From CBDHGY01 sp965263325 (GTDB lineage Bacteria; Pseudomonadota; Alphaproteobacteria; Caulobacterales; Hyphomonadaceae): a stretch of 64,000 nucleotides of DNA. Shown piece by piece: positions 33,451-42,354 of the stretch. The notes under the pieces are model-generated. The model was not told where the DNA came from. It did no database searches and saw nothing but the letters and a program-made list of their open reading frames with translations. How positions within the stretch are numbered: the first letter of the stretch is position 1; the number at the start of each line of letters is the position of its first letter. The translations under genes were made by a program, and so were the position numbers. Where the stretch lies: contig CBDHGY010000002.1 of assembly GCA_965263325.1 (NCBI GenBank), forward strand, positions 1,116,001 through 1,180,000, read 5' to 3'.

Positions 33451-36060
33451 ATGAGCAAACTCATGCTGATCGACGCGGTCCACCCAGAAGAAACACGGGT
33501 GGCGCTAACGAATAATGGCCGCGTAAACGATTTTGACTTTGAAACCGCAGGGAAGCGCCAGCTTCGCGGAAATATTTATCTGGCAAAAATTACGCGTGTC
33601 GAGCCATCGCTTCAGGCCGCATTCGTAGAATATGGCGGGAATCGCCACGGCTTCCTCGCCTTCAGCGAAATCCATCCGGATTACTACCAACTCCCAAAAG
33701 AGGATCGCGAGGCTTTACTTCGCGAAGCGGCGGAGGAAGCCGCACTCGACGACGATGAATTCGATCTTGAAATCGACGACGAAGACGCCGTCGATGGAGA
33801 TGACAACACCGATGACGCTGATGAGGCAGAAGCATCTTCGGATGACGCCGCAGATGAAGAAGACGAAACTTCATCAGAGGACATCGATGCAGCACATGAA
33901 GATGATGAAACGACCGCTGAGACAGAAGATAGTGAAAGCGACGACGACATCGAAGACGCTATCACTGCCAGCGACGCAGACGACTTAGAAGCCAGTGATG
34001 ACGATGAGGACGCCGACGATGCTGCGGAAGCCTCTGCAGAGACAGAAGACGAATCTGAAGACACACCTTCAAAAAAATCACAAACAAAACCTGCGCGCCG
34101 CAAGAATGAACGCAAGCGCCGCTCTCGCCGGCCTTCCATGCAAAAGCGTTACAAAATTCAGGAAGTTATTCGACGCCGCCAGGTATTGCTCGTTCAAGTC
34201 GTTAAAGAAGAGCGCGGCAACAAGGGTGCAGCGCTCACGACCTATCTCTCACTCGCCGGACGCTATTCTGTCTTGATGCCAAACACGCCGCGCGGCGGCG
34301 GCATTTCCCGCAAGATCGCCAATGGTAACGATCGAAAACGACTGAAGGATGTCGTAAAAGAATTGGAAGTGCCTCAGGGAATGGGCCTAATCGTTCGCAC
34401 GGCGGGCGCGAAAAGGACCAAAGCTGAAATTAAGCGCGACTATGAATATCTGAACCGGCTATGGAACCAGATATGCGATGTTACGCTAAACTCCATGGCA
34501 CCAACCCTCATTCACGAGGAAGGCGGGCTCGTCCATCGGGCGATGCGCGACATGTTCGACAAGGAAATCGAAGAGGTACTCATCCAGGGCGAGGAGGCTT
34601 ATCGCGAAGCGAAGGATCTCGCTAAAATGATTATGCCGAGCCAGGCAAAAAAAGTAAAACTCTGGAAAGAACCTGGACCAGTGTTCGTTTCCGAAGGTGT
34701 TGAGGAACAACTTGACCAGATTTACAGCCCGGAAGTCAAACTGAAATCTGGAGGATATCTGGTTATAAATCAGACTGAAGCTCTCGTCGCAATTGACGTG
34801 AACTCAGGAAAGTCTACCCGCGAGCGAAATATCGAACAAACAGCTCTGCGAACCAATTTGGAAGCCGCAGAAGAAGCTTGCCGCCAAATGCGCCTTCGTG
34901 ATTTGGCAGGACTCGTTGTGATCGATTTTATCGACATGGACGAGAACAAAAATAATCGCGCGGTTGAGAAAAAACTGAAGGAGTGCCTTCGCCTCGACCG
35001 GGCGCGTGTTCAGTATGGCCGGATCTCCCAATTCGGTTTGATGGAAATTTCGCGTCAGCGCCGACGTGCAGGTGTGCTGCAAGCAACGTCTGATCCTTGC
35101 GAGTATTGCAACGGCACAGGTCGCCGCCGGTCAGTCAGCTCTGCCGCATTGCAATTGCTGCGCGCTCTCGAAGCCCGCGTTGCAATGGGCGGGCTGAAAT
35201 CTGTCAAAGTCACCGCGCCTACTGAGGTCGCTCTTTACCTCCTCAACAATAAGCGCGAAACCGTCTCCGAACTTGAGCAGGTGTCTGGCCTTGCAATCTC
35301 GATCGCGTCTTCGGAAGCGTTGATACCCGGAGACTTCGAGTTGGACGCAGAACGCGATCCAAATGCGAAATCAAAACCGAAACGCCGGCGCCGATCACGC
35401 CGAGACGAAAAAGTCGAATCCCGAGCAGATGATGAAGACACATCAGAAGCAGAGTCTGAAGACGGAGAGGCCAGTGCCGAAGCCACCGAAGCCACCGACG
35501 ATAACGACGATGGCGAAGGCAAGCGCAAGCGCCGTCGACGCGGGCGAAGGGGTGGGCGGCGTCGCCGGAAGTCTGCAGAACTTACCGAGAGCAATCTAAC
35601 CGGTGACGATGCACCTGAATCGCCCTCAAGTCCGCCCGCACCTGCCCCAGAAGATGGCGGAGAATACGTAGACGGTGTAGCATCTTCACCAAGCGAGTTG
35701 CTTGGCGAAGAAACTGCCGAAGAGACAGAAACCACGTCAGAGCAAAACTCCGATGAGAAACCTGCAAAGCCAAAGCGTCGCCGGTCTCGGCGCGGCGGCT
35801 CGTCAAAACGAAAAGAAGCGGCGGAGAACACCGAAGTCGATGAGGAAGAAACAGCATCTAGCGATAAAAGCGCGGAAGACGCGAGCGATCAGCCGGCGTC
35901 TGGCAACGCAGAAGACGAACCAGAGCCAGAACTTGTTGAAACTGCGCCTCAACCAGAACCGGCCACGGTAGACGTCAAACCAGAGCCTGAACCCGTTGCA
36001 GCGGATGCAGCCCCGGAAGCCCCGCCCCGTCCAAAGCGAAAAGGTTGGTGGTCGCGTTGA
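33451..36060 (+). CDS. rne: ribonuclease E
   Basis: An 869-residue endonuclease and degradosome scaffold. The S1 domain starts at about residue 36 but is split by an extremely acidic insert (about 92-208, mostly Asp, Glu, Ser and Ala) and then a basic patch (about 209-232). Catalytic aspartates lie in ALVAIDVNSGKST and VVIDFIDMDE, and the zinc-link cysteines in CEYCNGTGRR. The C-terminal third has alternating Arg-rich and acidic blocks and ends in KRKGWWSR. In Caulobacter a GWW motif there binds PNPase. Confidence 0.95.
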   Translation: MSKLMLIDAVHPEETRVALTNNGRVNDFDFETAGKRQLRGNIYLAKITRVEPSLQAAFVEYGGNRHGFLAFSEIHPDYYQLPKEDREALLREAAEEAALDDDEFDLEIDDEDAVDGDDNTDDADEAEASSDDAADEEDETSSEDIDAAHEDDETTAETEDSESDDDIEDAITASDADDLEASDDDEDADDAAEASAETEDESEDTPSKKSQTKPARRKNERKRRSRRPSMQKRYKIQEVIRRRQVLLVQVVKEERGNKGAALTTYLSLAGRYSVLMPNTPRGGGISRKIANGNDRKRLKDVVKELEVPQGMGLIVRTAGAKRTKAEIKRDYEYLNRLWNQICDVTLNSMAPTLIHEEGGLVHRAMRDMFDKEIEEVLIQGEEAYREAKDLAKMIMPSQAKKVKLWKEPGPVFVSEGVEEQLDQIYSPEVKLKSGGYLVINQTEALVAIDVNSGKSTRERNIEQTALRTNLEAAEEACRQMRLRDLAGLVVIDFIDMDENKNNRAVEKKLKECLRLDRARVQYGRISQFGLMEISRQRRRAGVLQATSDPCEYCNGTGRRRSVSSAALQLLRALEARVAMGGLKSVKVTAPTEVALYLLNNKRETVSELEQVSGLAISIASSEALIPGDFELDAERDPNAKSKPKRRRRSRRDEKVESRADDEDTSEAESEDGEASAEATEATDDNDDGEGKRKRRRRGRRGGRRRRKSAELTESNLTGDDAPESPSSPPAPAPEDGGEYVDGVASSPSELLGEETAEETETTSEQNSDEKPAKPKRRRSRRGGSSKRKEAAENTEVDEEETASSDKSAEDASDQPASGNAEDEPEPELVETAPQPEPATVDVKPEPEPVAADAAPEAPPRPKRKGWWSR

Positions 36061-36196
36061 AAGCCATGGAAATAATCGCCTGCGAAGCGAAAACGACGGT
36101 TTTTCATTAAATCAACGTTATATGATGTAGCAGGCCTATCGCCTTTCTTTCGGCGAAGTCTTAGTCTTTATCTACGCTTCGTTTGAAGGAATTCAC

Positions 36197-37549
36197 ATGG
36201 GTTTGAAATCAGTTCGACTTGTCGCTATTGCCGCGCTGAGCTTCTTGATGAGTGCCAGCGCATTTGCGCAAGGCCTTCTGCGCGATGCTGAGATTGAAGC
36301 CACTTTGCGAAATTGGACCAATCCGATTTTGGACGCAGCAGGCTTGCAACGAGATGACGTCAGAATTTTTCTTCTAAATGACCCATCGCTCAACGCGTTT
36401 GTAGCAGGCGGGCAACGTATCCATTTGCATTCTGGGCTTATAATCGCGACCGAAAAGCCGGAAGAACTCTTAGGGGTAATCGCCCACGAAACGGCGCACA
36501 TTAGCGCGGGCCACACGGTTACGCGTCAAGCAGCTGCAGGCGCGGCGGGGCGGGTTTCACTTGTCTCCATTGGTCTTGGCGTGCTCGCAATCGCAGCTGG
36601 CGAAGGTCAAGCCGGCGCAGCGCTCATTGCCGGTTCATCACAGTTTGGCGCAGCCACGTTTTTCAAGCATACGCGCGCTGAAGAGGCGACCGCAGATCAG
36701 CTGGCCGTGAAGTATCTATCAACAGTTGGAATTTCGCCTATCGGCCTTAGCGACTTCTTTGAAAATTACGCTTACCAGGAAGCATTATCTGAAGCGCGGC
36801 GTTTCGAGTACTTCCGGTCTCACCCACTCAGCCGCGACCGAATTCGTACGATTCGACAGGTCTCCGAACAGACGGGCCTATTAGACGAACGCGTTGATGA
36901 TCAAACTCAGCGCGAGTTCGAAATGATGCGCGCGAAACTTATCGGATTCCTGGATACACCAAACAAAGTCTATGTAACTTATCCGAGATCGGATAACAGT
37001 CTGGATGCACGCTATGCGCGCGCAATTTCTGCTTTCCGTCACTCTGACATTAATGTCGCGCTTACCGAGGTCGATGCGCTGATTAATGAAGAACCTAGCA
37101 ACCCATATTTCCACGAACTCAAAGGCGATATTCTGTTCGACAGCGGACGGCCAGATGACTCCGTACCGGCTTATGAAACAGCATTAAGTTATCTTGATCA
37201 TCCACTCATTAAAATCTCCCTGGCAAGGTCACTCACGGCTCGAAACGGTCCCGGTGACCTGCGCGCAGCAGAAGATGCTTTACGCGACGCACTTATCGCA
37301 GAACCCGAGAATGCGTTTGCTTGGAATCAACTCGCTGCAACACTCGACAAGCTAAAGCGTCGTCCCGAAGCAGAACTCGCCACCGCCGAGTCGGCTTATT
37401 ACATTGGCGACTATCAACGTGCACACATCTTCGCAGCGCGTGCCCTAAAAGAGCTCGAGCCACGTACGCCAAATTCAATTCGCGCTAGGGACATCGTAGC
37501 CATTACGGACCCGCGTCTAGAAGAGAATCGCCGTCGCTACCGGCGATAG
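36197..37549 (+). CDS. M48 family metalloprotease with TPR repeats (BepA-like)
   Basis: A 450-residue periplasmic protease. The signal peptide is cut after AFA (about residue 24). The zinc site is HETAH (His97, Glu98, His101) with the third ligand in the EEATADQLAVKY segment. After the catalytic domain come several TPR-like helical repeats (about 270-430). BepA and related proteins act in quality control of outer membrane protein assembly. An AAGGA ribosome binding site precedes the ATG. It lies 136 bases after rne on the same strand. Confidence 0.92.
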   Translation: MGLKSVRLVAIAALSFLMSASAFAQGLLRDAEIEATLRNWTNPILDAAGLQRDDVRIFLLNDPSLNAFVAGGQRIHLHSGLIIATEKPEELLGVIAHETAHISAGHTVTRQAAAGAAGRVSLVSIGLGVLAIAAGEGQAGAALIAGSSQFGAATFFKHTRAEEATADQLAVKYLSTVGISPIGLSDFFENYAYQEALSEARRFEYFRSHPLSRDRIRTIRQVSEQTGLLDERVDDQTQREFEMMRAKLIGFLDTPNKVYVTYPRSDNSLDARYARAISAFRHSDINVALTEVDALINEEPSNPYFHELKGDILFDSGRPDDSVPAYETALSYLDHPLIKISLARSLTARNGPGDLRAAEDALRDALIAEPENAFAWNQLAATLDKLKRRPEAELATAESAYYIGDYQRAHIFAARALKELEPRTPNSIRARDIVAITDPRLEENRRRYRR

Positions 37550-37656
37550 CGTAAGCTTGCGTTCACACAATTGTCAGCATTCACAAACATCTGGTAATGG
37601 ACGCGGCTCACGTTACAGGCCAATAAAGATAAATACGTTCAAGGAGAGCAAACAAA

Positions 37657-38409
37657 ATGCTTCGATCCATCACGATGGCCACAATGATAACGACGCTCGC
37701 CGTTACTCCCACCGCCTGCGCTCAAGATGTAAATACACAGGATAAAGAAGCGATCGAAACGGTCGTCAAAGATTACTTGCTGGAAAATCCAGAAATCATC
37801 ATTGAAGCGCTGAATGTCCTCGATGAACGTATCAAACAAGAAGCTGAGGAAACGGCAAAGATCGCTTTGGCTCAAAATCGGGACGCGCTCTACAATAATC
37901 CAAATGACTACTCGATTGGTCCTGACGATGCCGAAGTCACCATTGTAGAGTTCTTCGACTATAAATGTCCGCCTTGCAAAGCGTCCGCGCAATGGGTGAA
38001 CGCTGCGCCAGCCAATTATGATGGCAAGGTGCGCGTCGTCTTCAAAGAGTTTCCAATTTTATCGGCCGAAAGCGTTCAAGCTTCATACGCTGCGCTCGCG
38101 GCTGGGAAACAAGGAAAATACGTCGAGATGCACCGCGCGCTTATGTCGGATCGCTCCAAATTGGCAGATGCGGATATCGACCGTATCGCAGAGTCGGTTG
38201 GCGTTGACGTAGAAAAAATGCGCGAGGACATGAAATCAGAAGCAATCGAGCAAGCGATCGAAGACAATAGAAGTCTCGCCCAGAAAATTCAGGCTGGCTC
38301 TACCCCTACATTTATTGTGAACGACACTTTGCATGTCGGCGGTGTGAGCGCGTCGGCCTATCCAGGCAGTGTCGAAGCCATGGAAAAGTTGATCAAAGAG
38401 AGCTCCTAG
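37657..38409 (+). CDS. DsbA family thiol:disulfide oxidoreductase
   Basis: A 250-residue exported thioredoxin-fold protein. An N-terminal signal region of about 22 residues precedes an acidic helix (DYLLENPEIIIEAL) common to ScsC/Com1-like DsbA proteins. The active site CPPC lies in FFDYKCPPCKAS, and the cis-Pro loop is in GSTPTFIVND. It may make or isomerise disulfides in periplasmic proteins such as the M48 protease next to it. An AAGGAG ribosome binding site is present. Its stop overlaps that of thiG in CTAG. Confidence 0.92.
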   Translation: MLRSITMATMITTLAVTPTACAQDVNTQDKEAIETVVKDYLLENPEIIIEALNVLDERIKQEAEETAKIALAQNRDALYNNPNDYSIGPDDAEVTIVEFFDYKCPPCKASAQWVNAAPANYDGKVRVVFKEFPILSAESVQASYAALAAGKQGKYVEMHRALMSDRSKLADADIDRIAESVGVDVEKMREDMKSEAIEQAIEDNRSLAQKIQAGSTPTFIVNDTLHVGGVSASAYPGSVEAMEKLIKESS

Positions 38410-39191
38410 ATCAACCCGGCCAGCGGGGAGCTTGGGTCCGCGTAACGCTTCTTGCCCATGCGGCCCGCGAGGTACGCCTCCCGACCAGCGATGACTGCGT
38501 GTTTCATCGCCCGCGCCATACCAATCGGATCTTTTGCTTCTGCAATGGCCGTATTCATAAGCACTCCGTCGCAGCCCAGCTCCATCGCGATCGCAGCGTC
38601 GGACGCCGTGCCAACTCCAGCATCAACGATCACCGGCACCCTGGACTGCTCAACGATGAGCCTGATATTCACTGGATTTTGGATGCCAAGCCCAGACCCA
38701 ATAAGCGAGCCGAGCGGCATGATTGCGCAGCAGCCGACATCTTCCAGTTTGCGCGCGAACACTGGGTCATCTGAGCAATAAACCATTACTTCAAACCCGT
38801 CAGAAATCAGATCTTTTGCAGCGCGGAGCGTTTCCTCCATATCGGGATAGAGGGTTTTCTGATCCGCTAATACTTCGAGCTTCACAAGGTCCCACCCCCC
38901 GGCCTCTCGTGCCAGCCGAAGCGTGCGCACCGCATCATCTGCTGTAAAGCATCCAGCAGTGTTCGGGAGATAAGTGTACTCATCCGGTTTTACATGATCG
39001 GTCAGGCGATCTTCGTCGGGATTGGAAAGGTTCACGCGGCGCAGCGCAACAGTCACCATGTCCACACCAGCAGCTTCAGCAGCCTCGCGGTTCTGTGCAT
39101 ACGAGGCATATTTGCCCGTGCCGATGATTAGGCGAGAGTTGAACGTTCGACCCGCAACTATTAGCGGATCGGAAGATTTGTTTTCAGTCAT
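38406..39191 (-). CDS. thiG: thiazole synthase ThiG
   Basis: A 261-residue TIM-barrel enzyme that makes the thiazole phosphate of thiamine from deoxyxylulose phosphate, an imine and ThiS-thiocarboxylate. Recognisable segments are LIIGTGKYASY, MVTVALRR, the Schiff-base Lys in WDLVKLEVL, MPLGSLIGSGLGI, and DAGVGTASDAAIAMELGCDG (part). It is separated from thiS by an amidohydrolase gene rather than being next to it. No thiO, thiE or thiF is in the window. Confidence 0.95.
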   Translation of the reverse strand: MTENKSSDPLIVAGRTFNSRLIIGTGKYASYAQNREAAEAAGVDMVTVALRRVNLSNPDEDRLTDHVKPDEYTYLPNTAGCFTADDAVRTLRLAREAGGWDLVKLEVLADQKTLYPDMEETLRAAKDLISDGFEVMVYCSDDPVFARKLEDVGCCAIMPLGSLIGSGLGIQNPVNIRLIVEQSRVPVIVDAGVGTASDAAIAMELGCDGVLMNTAIAEAKDPIGMARAMKHAVIAGREAYLAGRMGKKRYADPSSPLAGLI

Positions 39192-39246
39192 GCCGCGTGA
39201 TTAGCCCCGCGCCCTGCGCGCGGCAAGTGTCCACTGCGCAATGCAG

Positions 39247-41055
39247 CTATTCAGCCGCAACAGCAACACCTTCCATTTTCTGCGGTCCGCGAACAACTGT
39301 ACCCGGCTTCGCGCCGGTCGATACGCCATCAGTAAATGTCTCGACGCCGTTCAGGAAGGTATGGCGATAACCGTTCGCGGTCTGAATCATTCTGCGCCCC
39401 CCGGCAGGCAAATCAAACACCATCTCCGGCGGCGCGATCTCAAGCGCATCGAAATCAATAATGTTGATATCTGCGCGCATTCCGGGCTCTAGCGTGCCGC
39501 GATCGTGCAGGCCATAGAGCCGCGCCGTGTCGCGGCACTGTCTCTTCACCGCAGCTTCAAGACTGATTCGCTCGCCGCGCGCCCGATCGCGCACCCAATG
39601 CGTAAGCAGATAGGTCGGGAAAGACGCGTCGCAAATCACCCCGCAGTGCGCGCCGCCATCTGACAGACTGAGCACCGTGCGATCACTTTCCAGCATGGTG
39701 TGGATATGATCGAAATTGAACTCGGTGTAATTGAGAAGCGGAAGATAGACATACCCCCGCCCATCGTTTTCCATCATCATATCGTAAATGATCTCACGTG
39801 GTTTCCGCGCTGATGATTTTGCCTGCGCGGCCACGCTTGTCTCGGGAGCAGGCTCGTATTCACATTTTCCAGTTTCGTCAGCAAGCCGGAACATGCGATC
39901 AAATCCAGAGGCTAAGATTTCGGCAATGGCATTGCCAGCCGGCAACCCTTCCTGATCAGCTTCTTCTTCCTCTCTCAATGACGCTGTCTGCGACCGCGTA
40001 TAATCAGGCTCTTCGGAGATGATTGCATTGCGCACATTCTTGTCGCGAAGCTTTGCGAGTCGCTCATCGAATGGCAACGCAGCGATCGCGGCGTAGCTCG
40101 GCTGAAATGAGAAAGGATGCACAGTCGACTCCCACCCGAGCACCAGGCCTGTTGGGCGGATCGCAATCTGCGCATATACGTTGGCACCATCATCATTTGC
40201 GGCCTGCGTCATCGCCAGCATGTTCCGCCAATTGTTTGCATCCAGCGGATTCTGCAAAAGTGCGTATGTAACAGGCAATCCAGTCTCTCGCGACAGGTCC
40301 CGCATCCAGGCAAATTCTTCCTCCGCGGGGGTTAAATCTGATGCCATCTCAAATACACCGCCGCCCGCTTCCAGCATTGCGCGGCCAATTCCAATGAGTT
40401 CTTCGCGGTTAGCAAATGTGCCGGGCACTGGCACGCCGTCCTTTGAAAGGTGTAGCATGGTGCGAGAGGTCGAAAACCCGAGTGCTCCAGCACGGATTCC
40501 ATCAGCCACGATCTCAGCCATCGCCGCTATATCTTCGGAAGTCGCTGCGTCATTATTTGCGCCGCGATCACCCATAACATAGGCCCGAACTGCACCGTGC
40601 GGAATGTGCGTCGCAACATCGACGCTGCGCGGCGTAGTTTCCAGCTTGTCCAAGTATTCTCCAAAACTCTCCCACCCCCACGTAATGCCTTCTGAAAGCG
40701 CAGCACCCGGAATATCCTCAACGCCCTCCATAAGCCCGATCAGCCACTCATGCTTGTCTGGTTTCGCGGGCGCAAATCCGACCCCGCAATTTCCCATGAC
40801 TAAGGTGGTGACGCCGTGCCAAGCGGATGGGCCCAACTCATCGTCCCAGGTTGCTTGTCCGTCATAATGAGTATGAATGTCGACCCAGCCAGGCGTTACA
40901 AGCAAACCGTCGGCATTTATTTCACGTTTGGCGTCACCTGCAACATGATCTGCGACTTCAACGATCTTTCCATCAGAGATCGCGACATCGGCGAGCCGCG
41001 ACGGTGCCCCCGTTCCGTCTACAACTGTTCCACCACGAATAATGAGATCTAGCAT
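39247..41055 (-). CDS. amidohydrolase family protein, D-aminoacylase-like
   Basis: A 602-residue metal hydrolase from the ATG at 41055, which has GGAGG five bases upstream; a longer TTG reading adds four residues that include the ribosome binding site itself. The N-terminus DLIIRGGTVVDGTG and the metal-binding HTHYDGQ are typical of N-acyl-D-amino-acid deacylases and dihydroorotase-like enzymes. Further blocks are NCGVGFAPAKPD and SDGGAHCGVICDASFPT. Substrate is unknown; thiamine-related amide breakdown is conceivable because thiS and thiG flank it, but that is only context. Confidence 0.85.
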   Translation of the reverse strand: MLDLIIRGGTVVDGTGAPSRLADVAISDGKIVEVADHVAGDAKREINADGLLVTPGWVDIHTHYDGQATWDDELGPSAWHGVTTLVMGNCGVGFAPAKPDKHEWLIGLMEGVEDIPGAALSEGITWGWESFGEYLDKLETTPRSVDVATHIPHGAVRAYVMGDRGANNDAATSEDIAAMAEIVADGIRAGALGFSTSRTMLHLSKDGVPVPGTFANREELIGIGRAMLEAGGGVFEMASDLTPAEEEFAWMRDLSRETGLPVTYALLQNPLDANNWRNMLAMTQAANDDGANVYAQIAIRPTGLVLGWESTVHPFSFQPSYAAIAALPFDERLAKLRDKNVRNAIISEEPDYTRSQTASLREEEEADQEGLPAGNAIAEILASGFDRMFRLADETGKCEYEPAPETSVAAQAKSSARKPREIIYDMMMENDGRGYVYLPLLNYTEFNFDHIHTMLESDRTVLSLSDGGAHCGVICDASFPTYLLTHWVRDRARGERISLEAAVKRQCRDTARLYGLHDRGTLEPGMRADINIIDFDALEIAPPEMVFDLPAGGRRMIQTANGYRHTFLNGVETFTDGVSTGAKPGTVVRGPQKMEGVAVAAE

Positions 41056-41139
41056 TCTGTCCTCCAAATTTTGTGTATTATTGGAGGAAGTTTAGCAGAA
41101 AAGTCGCGTCAGCAGAATTGCAACGCTAGGGAAAGCAAC

Positions 41140-41340
41140 TTACCCACCCCCGACAAACTGAACGACTTCCAGCTTGTCTCCATCTTCAAGCACGACGTTT
41201 TCGTGTTCAGACTTCGGAACAATTTCGAGATTGCGCTCTATGGCAATGCCTCGAGGGTCGGGGCCAAGCGTCGCGACCAATTGCTGTAAAGTGGTGCCAG
41301 CTTTGATCGTTCGGTCCTCGCCGTTTAGCGTGATTTGCAA
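41140..41340 (-). CDS. thiS: sulfur carrier protein ThiS
   Basis: A 66-residue ubiquitin-fold carrier ending in VGGG, whose terminal Gly is adenylated and thiocarboxylated to give sulfur for thiazole. I place the start at the TTG at 41340-41338 because AAGGAGG ends seven bases upstream and the length then equals the family norm. The longer reading would put 19 unrelated residues in front. It is divergent from aroQ with only 57 bases between them, too little for a complete TPP riboswitch. Confidence 0.88.
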   Translation of the reverse strand: MQITLNGEDRTIKAGTTLQQLVATLGPDPRGIAIERNLEIVPKSEHENVVLEDGDKLEVVQFVGGG

Positions 41341-41397
41341 TTTTAGGCCTCCTTCAGACTTGCACCGCGCCGCGTTACGGCGCACATCTACAGGCAA

Positions 41398-41829
41398 ATG
41401 ACGAAATCAATATATGTTCTAAACGGGCCAAACCTCAACCTTCTCGGCACCCGTGAGCCAGAGGTATACGGCACCGAAACTCTCGCTGATATTGAAGCCG
41501 CGGTGCGCGCCCGCGCAAATGGGCGTGCGATTGAATTTCGCCAAACCAATCAAGAAGGCGATTTGGTTGACTGGGTGCAGGAAGCCTCCGAAAAGGCTGG
41601 CGCAGTCATCATCAATGCTGGCGCATATACGCATACCTCTGTTGCACTGCACGATGCGCTTCGTGCCTGCAGCGCCCCAATCATAGAGGTGCATCTTTCC
41701 AATCTTGCCAAGCGCGAGAGCTTCAGAAAACGCAATTATGTTGCTTCGACTGCGATCGGCACCATTGCAGGCCTTGGCGCGCACGGTTACGAACTGGCCA
41801 TTGAGGCCGCTCTGAAATTGGCGCAATAG
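41398..41829 (+). CDS. aroQ: type II 3-dehydroquinate dehydratase
   Basis: A 143-residue shikimate-pathway enzyme. It has the family opening YVLNGPNLNLLGTREPEVYG, the QTNQEG segment, INAGAYTHTSVALHDAL with the conserved His, and VHLSNLAKRESFRK. It forms a dodecamer in known cases. It is divergent from thiS and starts an aroQ-accB-accC run, an order common in alphaproteobacteria. The gap to accB is 38 bases. Confidence 0.96.
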   Translation: MTKSIYVLNGPNLNLLGTREPEVYGTETLADIEAAVRARANGRAIEFRQTNQEGDLVDWVQEASEKAGAVIINAGAYTHTSVALHDALRACSAPIIEVHLSNLAKRESFRKRNYVASTAIGTIAGLGAHGYELAIEAALKLAQ

Positions 41830-41867
41830 ACGCTGAGCGAAATACTGGGAAGGATAGAGACACTGTC

Positions 41868-42350
41868 ATGAGTAGTTCAAAAAACCGGATCGACACAAAG
41901 CTCGTCAGGGACCTTGCGAATATTCTGGATGATGCAGGCCTCGGGGAGATTGAAGTCGAGCATGACGGATTGCGTGTTCGCGTCTCTCGGCCAGTTGGTG
42001 GCACGGCTCAAACTGTCCACGTGGCAGCGCCCGCGCCAGTTGCTCCACCGCCCACAGTTGCTGCAGCTCCGGCGGCAGCCGCACTAACAGCGGCACCGGA
42101 AAGCGTTTCCGCGCCAGAAAACGCCATTACATCGCCAATGGTCGGCACAGCCTATCTATCACCAGAGCCAGGCGCTAAGCCGTTCATAACAGTCGGCGCA
42201 AAAGTCGCTAAAGGTGATACGCTGCTACTTGTTGAGGCAATGAAAACCTTCAATCCGGTGACATCCGACAAAGCCGGCACGGTGAAAGCCATATTGATCG
42301 AAGATGGCAAGCCTGTCGAATTCGGAGAAGCCTTGGTGGTGATTGAGTAG
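41868..42350 (+). CDS. accB: acetyl-CoA carboxylase biotin carboxyl carrier protein
   Basis: A 160-residue carrier. A short N-terminal helical part precedes an Ala/Pro-rich linker (about 50-82) and a biotinyl domain whose acceptor Lys is in VEAMKTFNP. AccC carboxylates its biotin, and the AccAD transferase then makes malonyl-CoA for fatty acids. An AGGA ribosome binding site lies upstream. accC begins five bases after its stop, so the two are translated together. Confidence 0.96.
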   Translation: MSSSKNRIDTKLVRDLANILDDAGLGEIEVEHDGLRVRVSRPVGGTAQTVHVAAPAPVAPPPTVAAAPAAAALTAAPESVSAPENAITSPMVGTAYLSPEPGAKPFITVGAKVAKGDTLLLVEAMKTFNPVTSDKAGTVKAILIEDGKPVEFGEALVVIE

Positions 42351-42354
42351 ACAA

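Noticed and set aside
33724..34140. Long open frames on the opposite strand and in other frames across the acidic part of rne
   Set aside because: They mirror the Asp/Glu/Ser codon repeats of the RNase E insert (for example runs of Ser on the minus strand) and have no ribosome binding site or family sequence.
41080..41400. A TPP riboswitch before thiS
   Set aside because: The upstream gap is only 57 bases and I do not see the conserved thi-box sequences.
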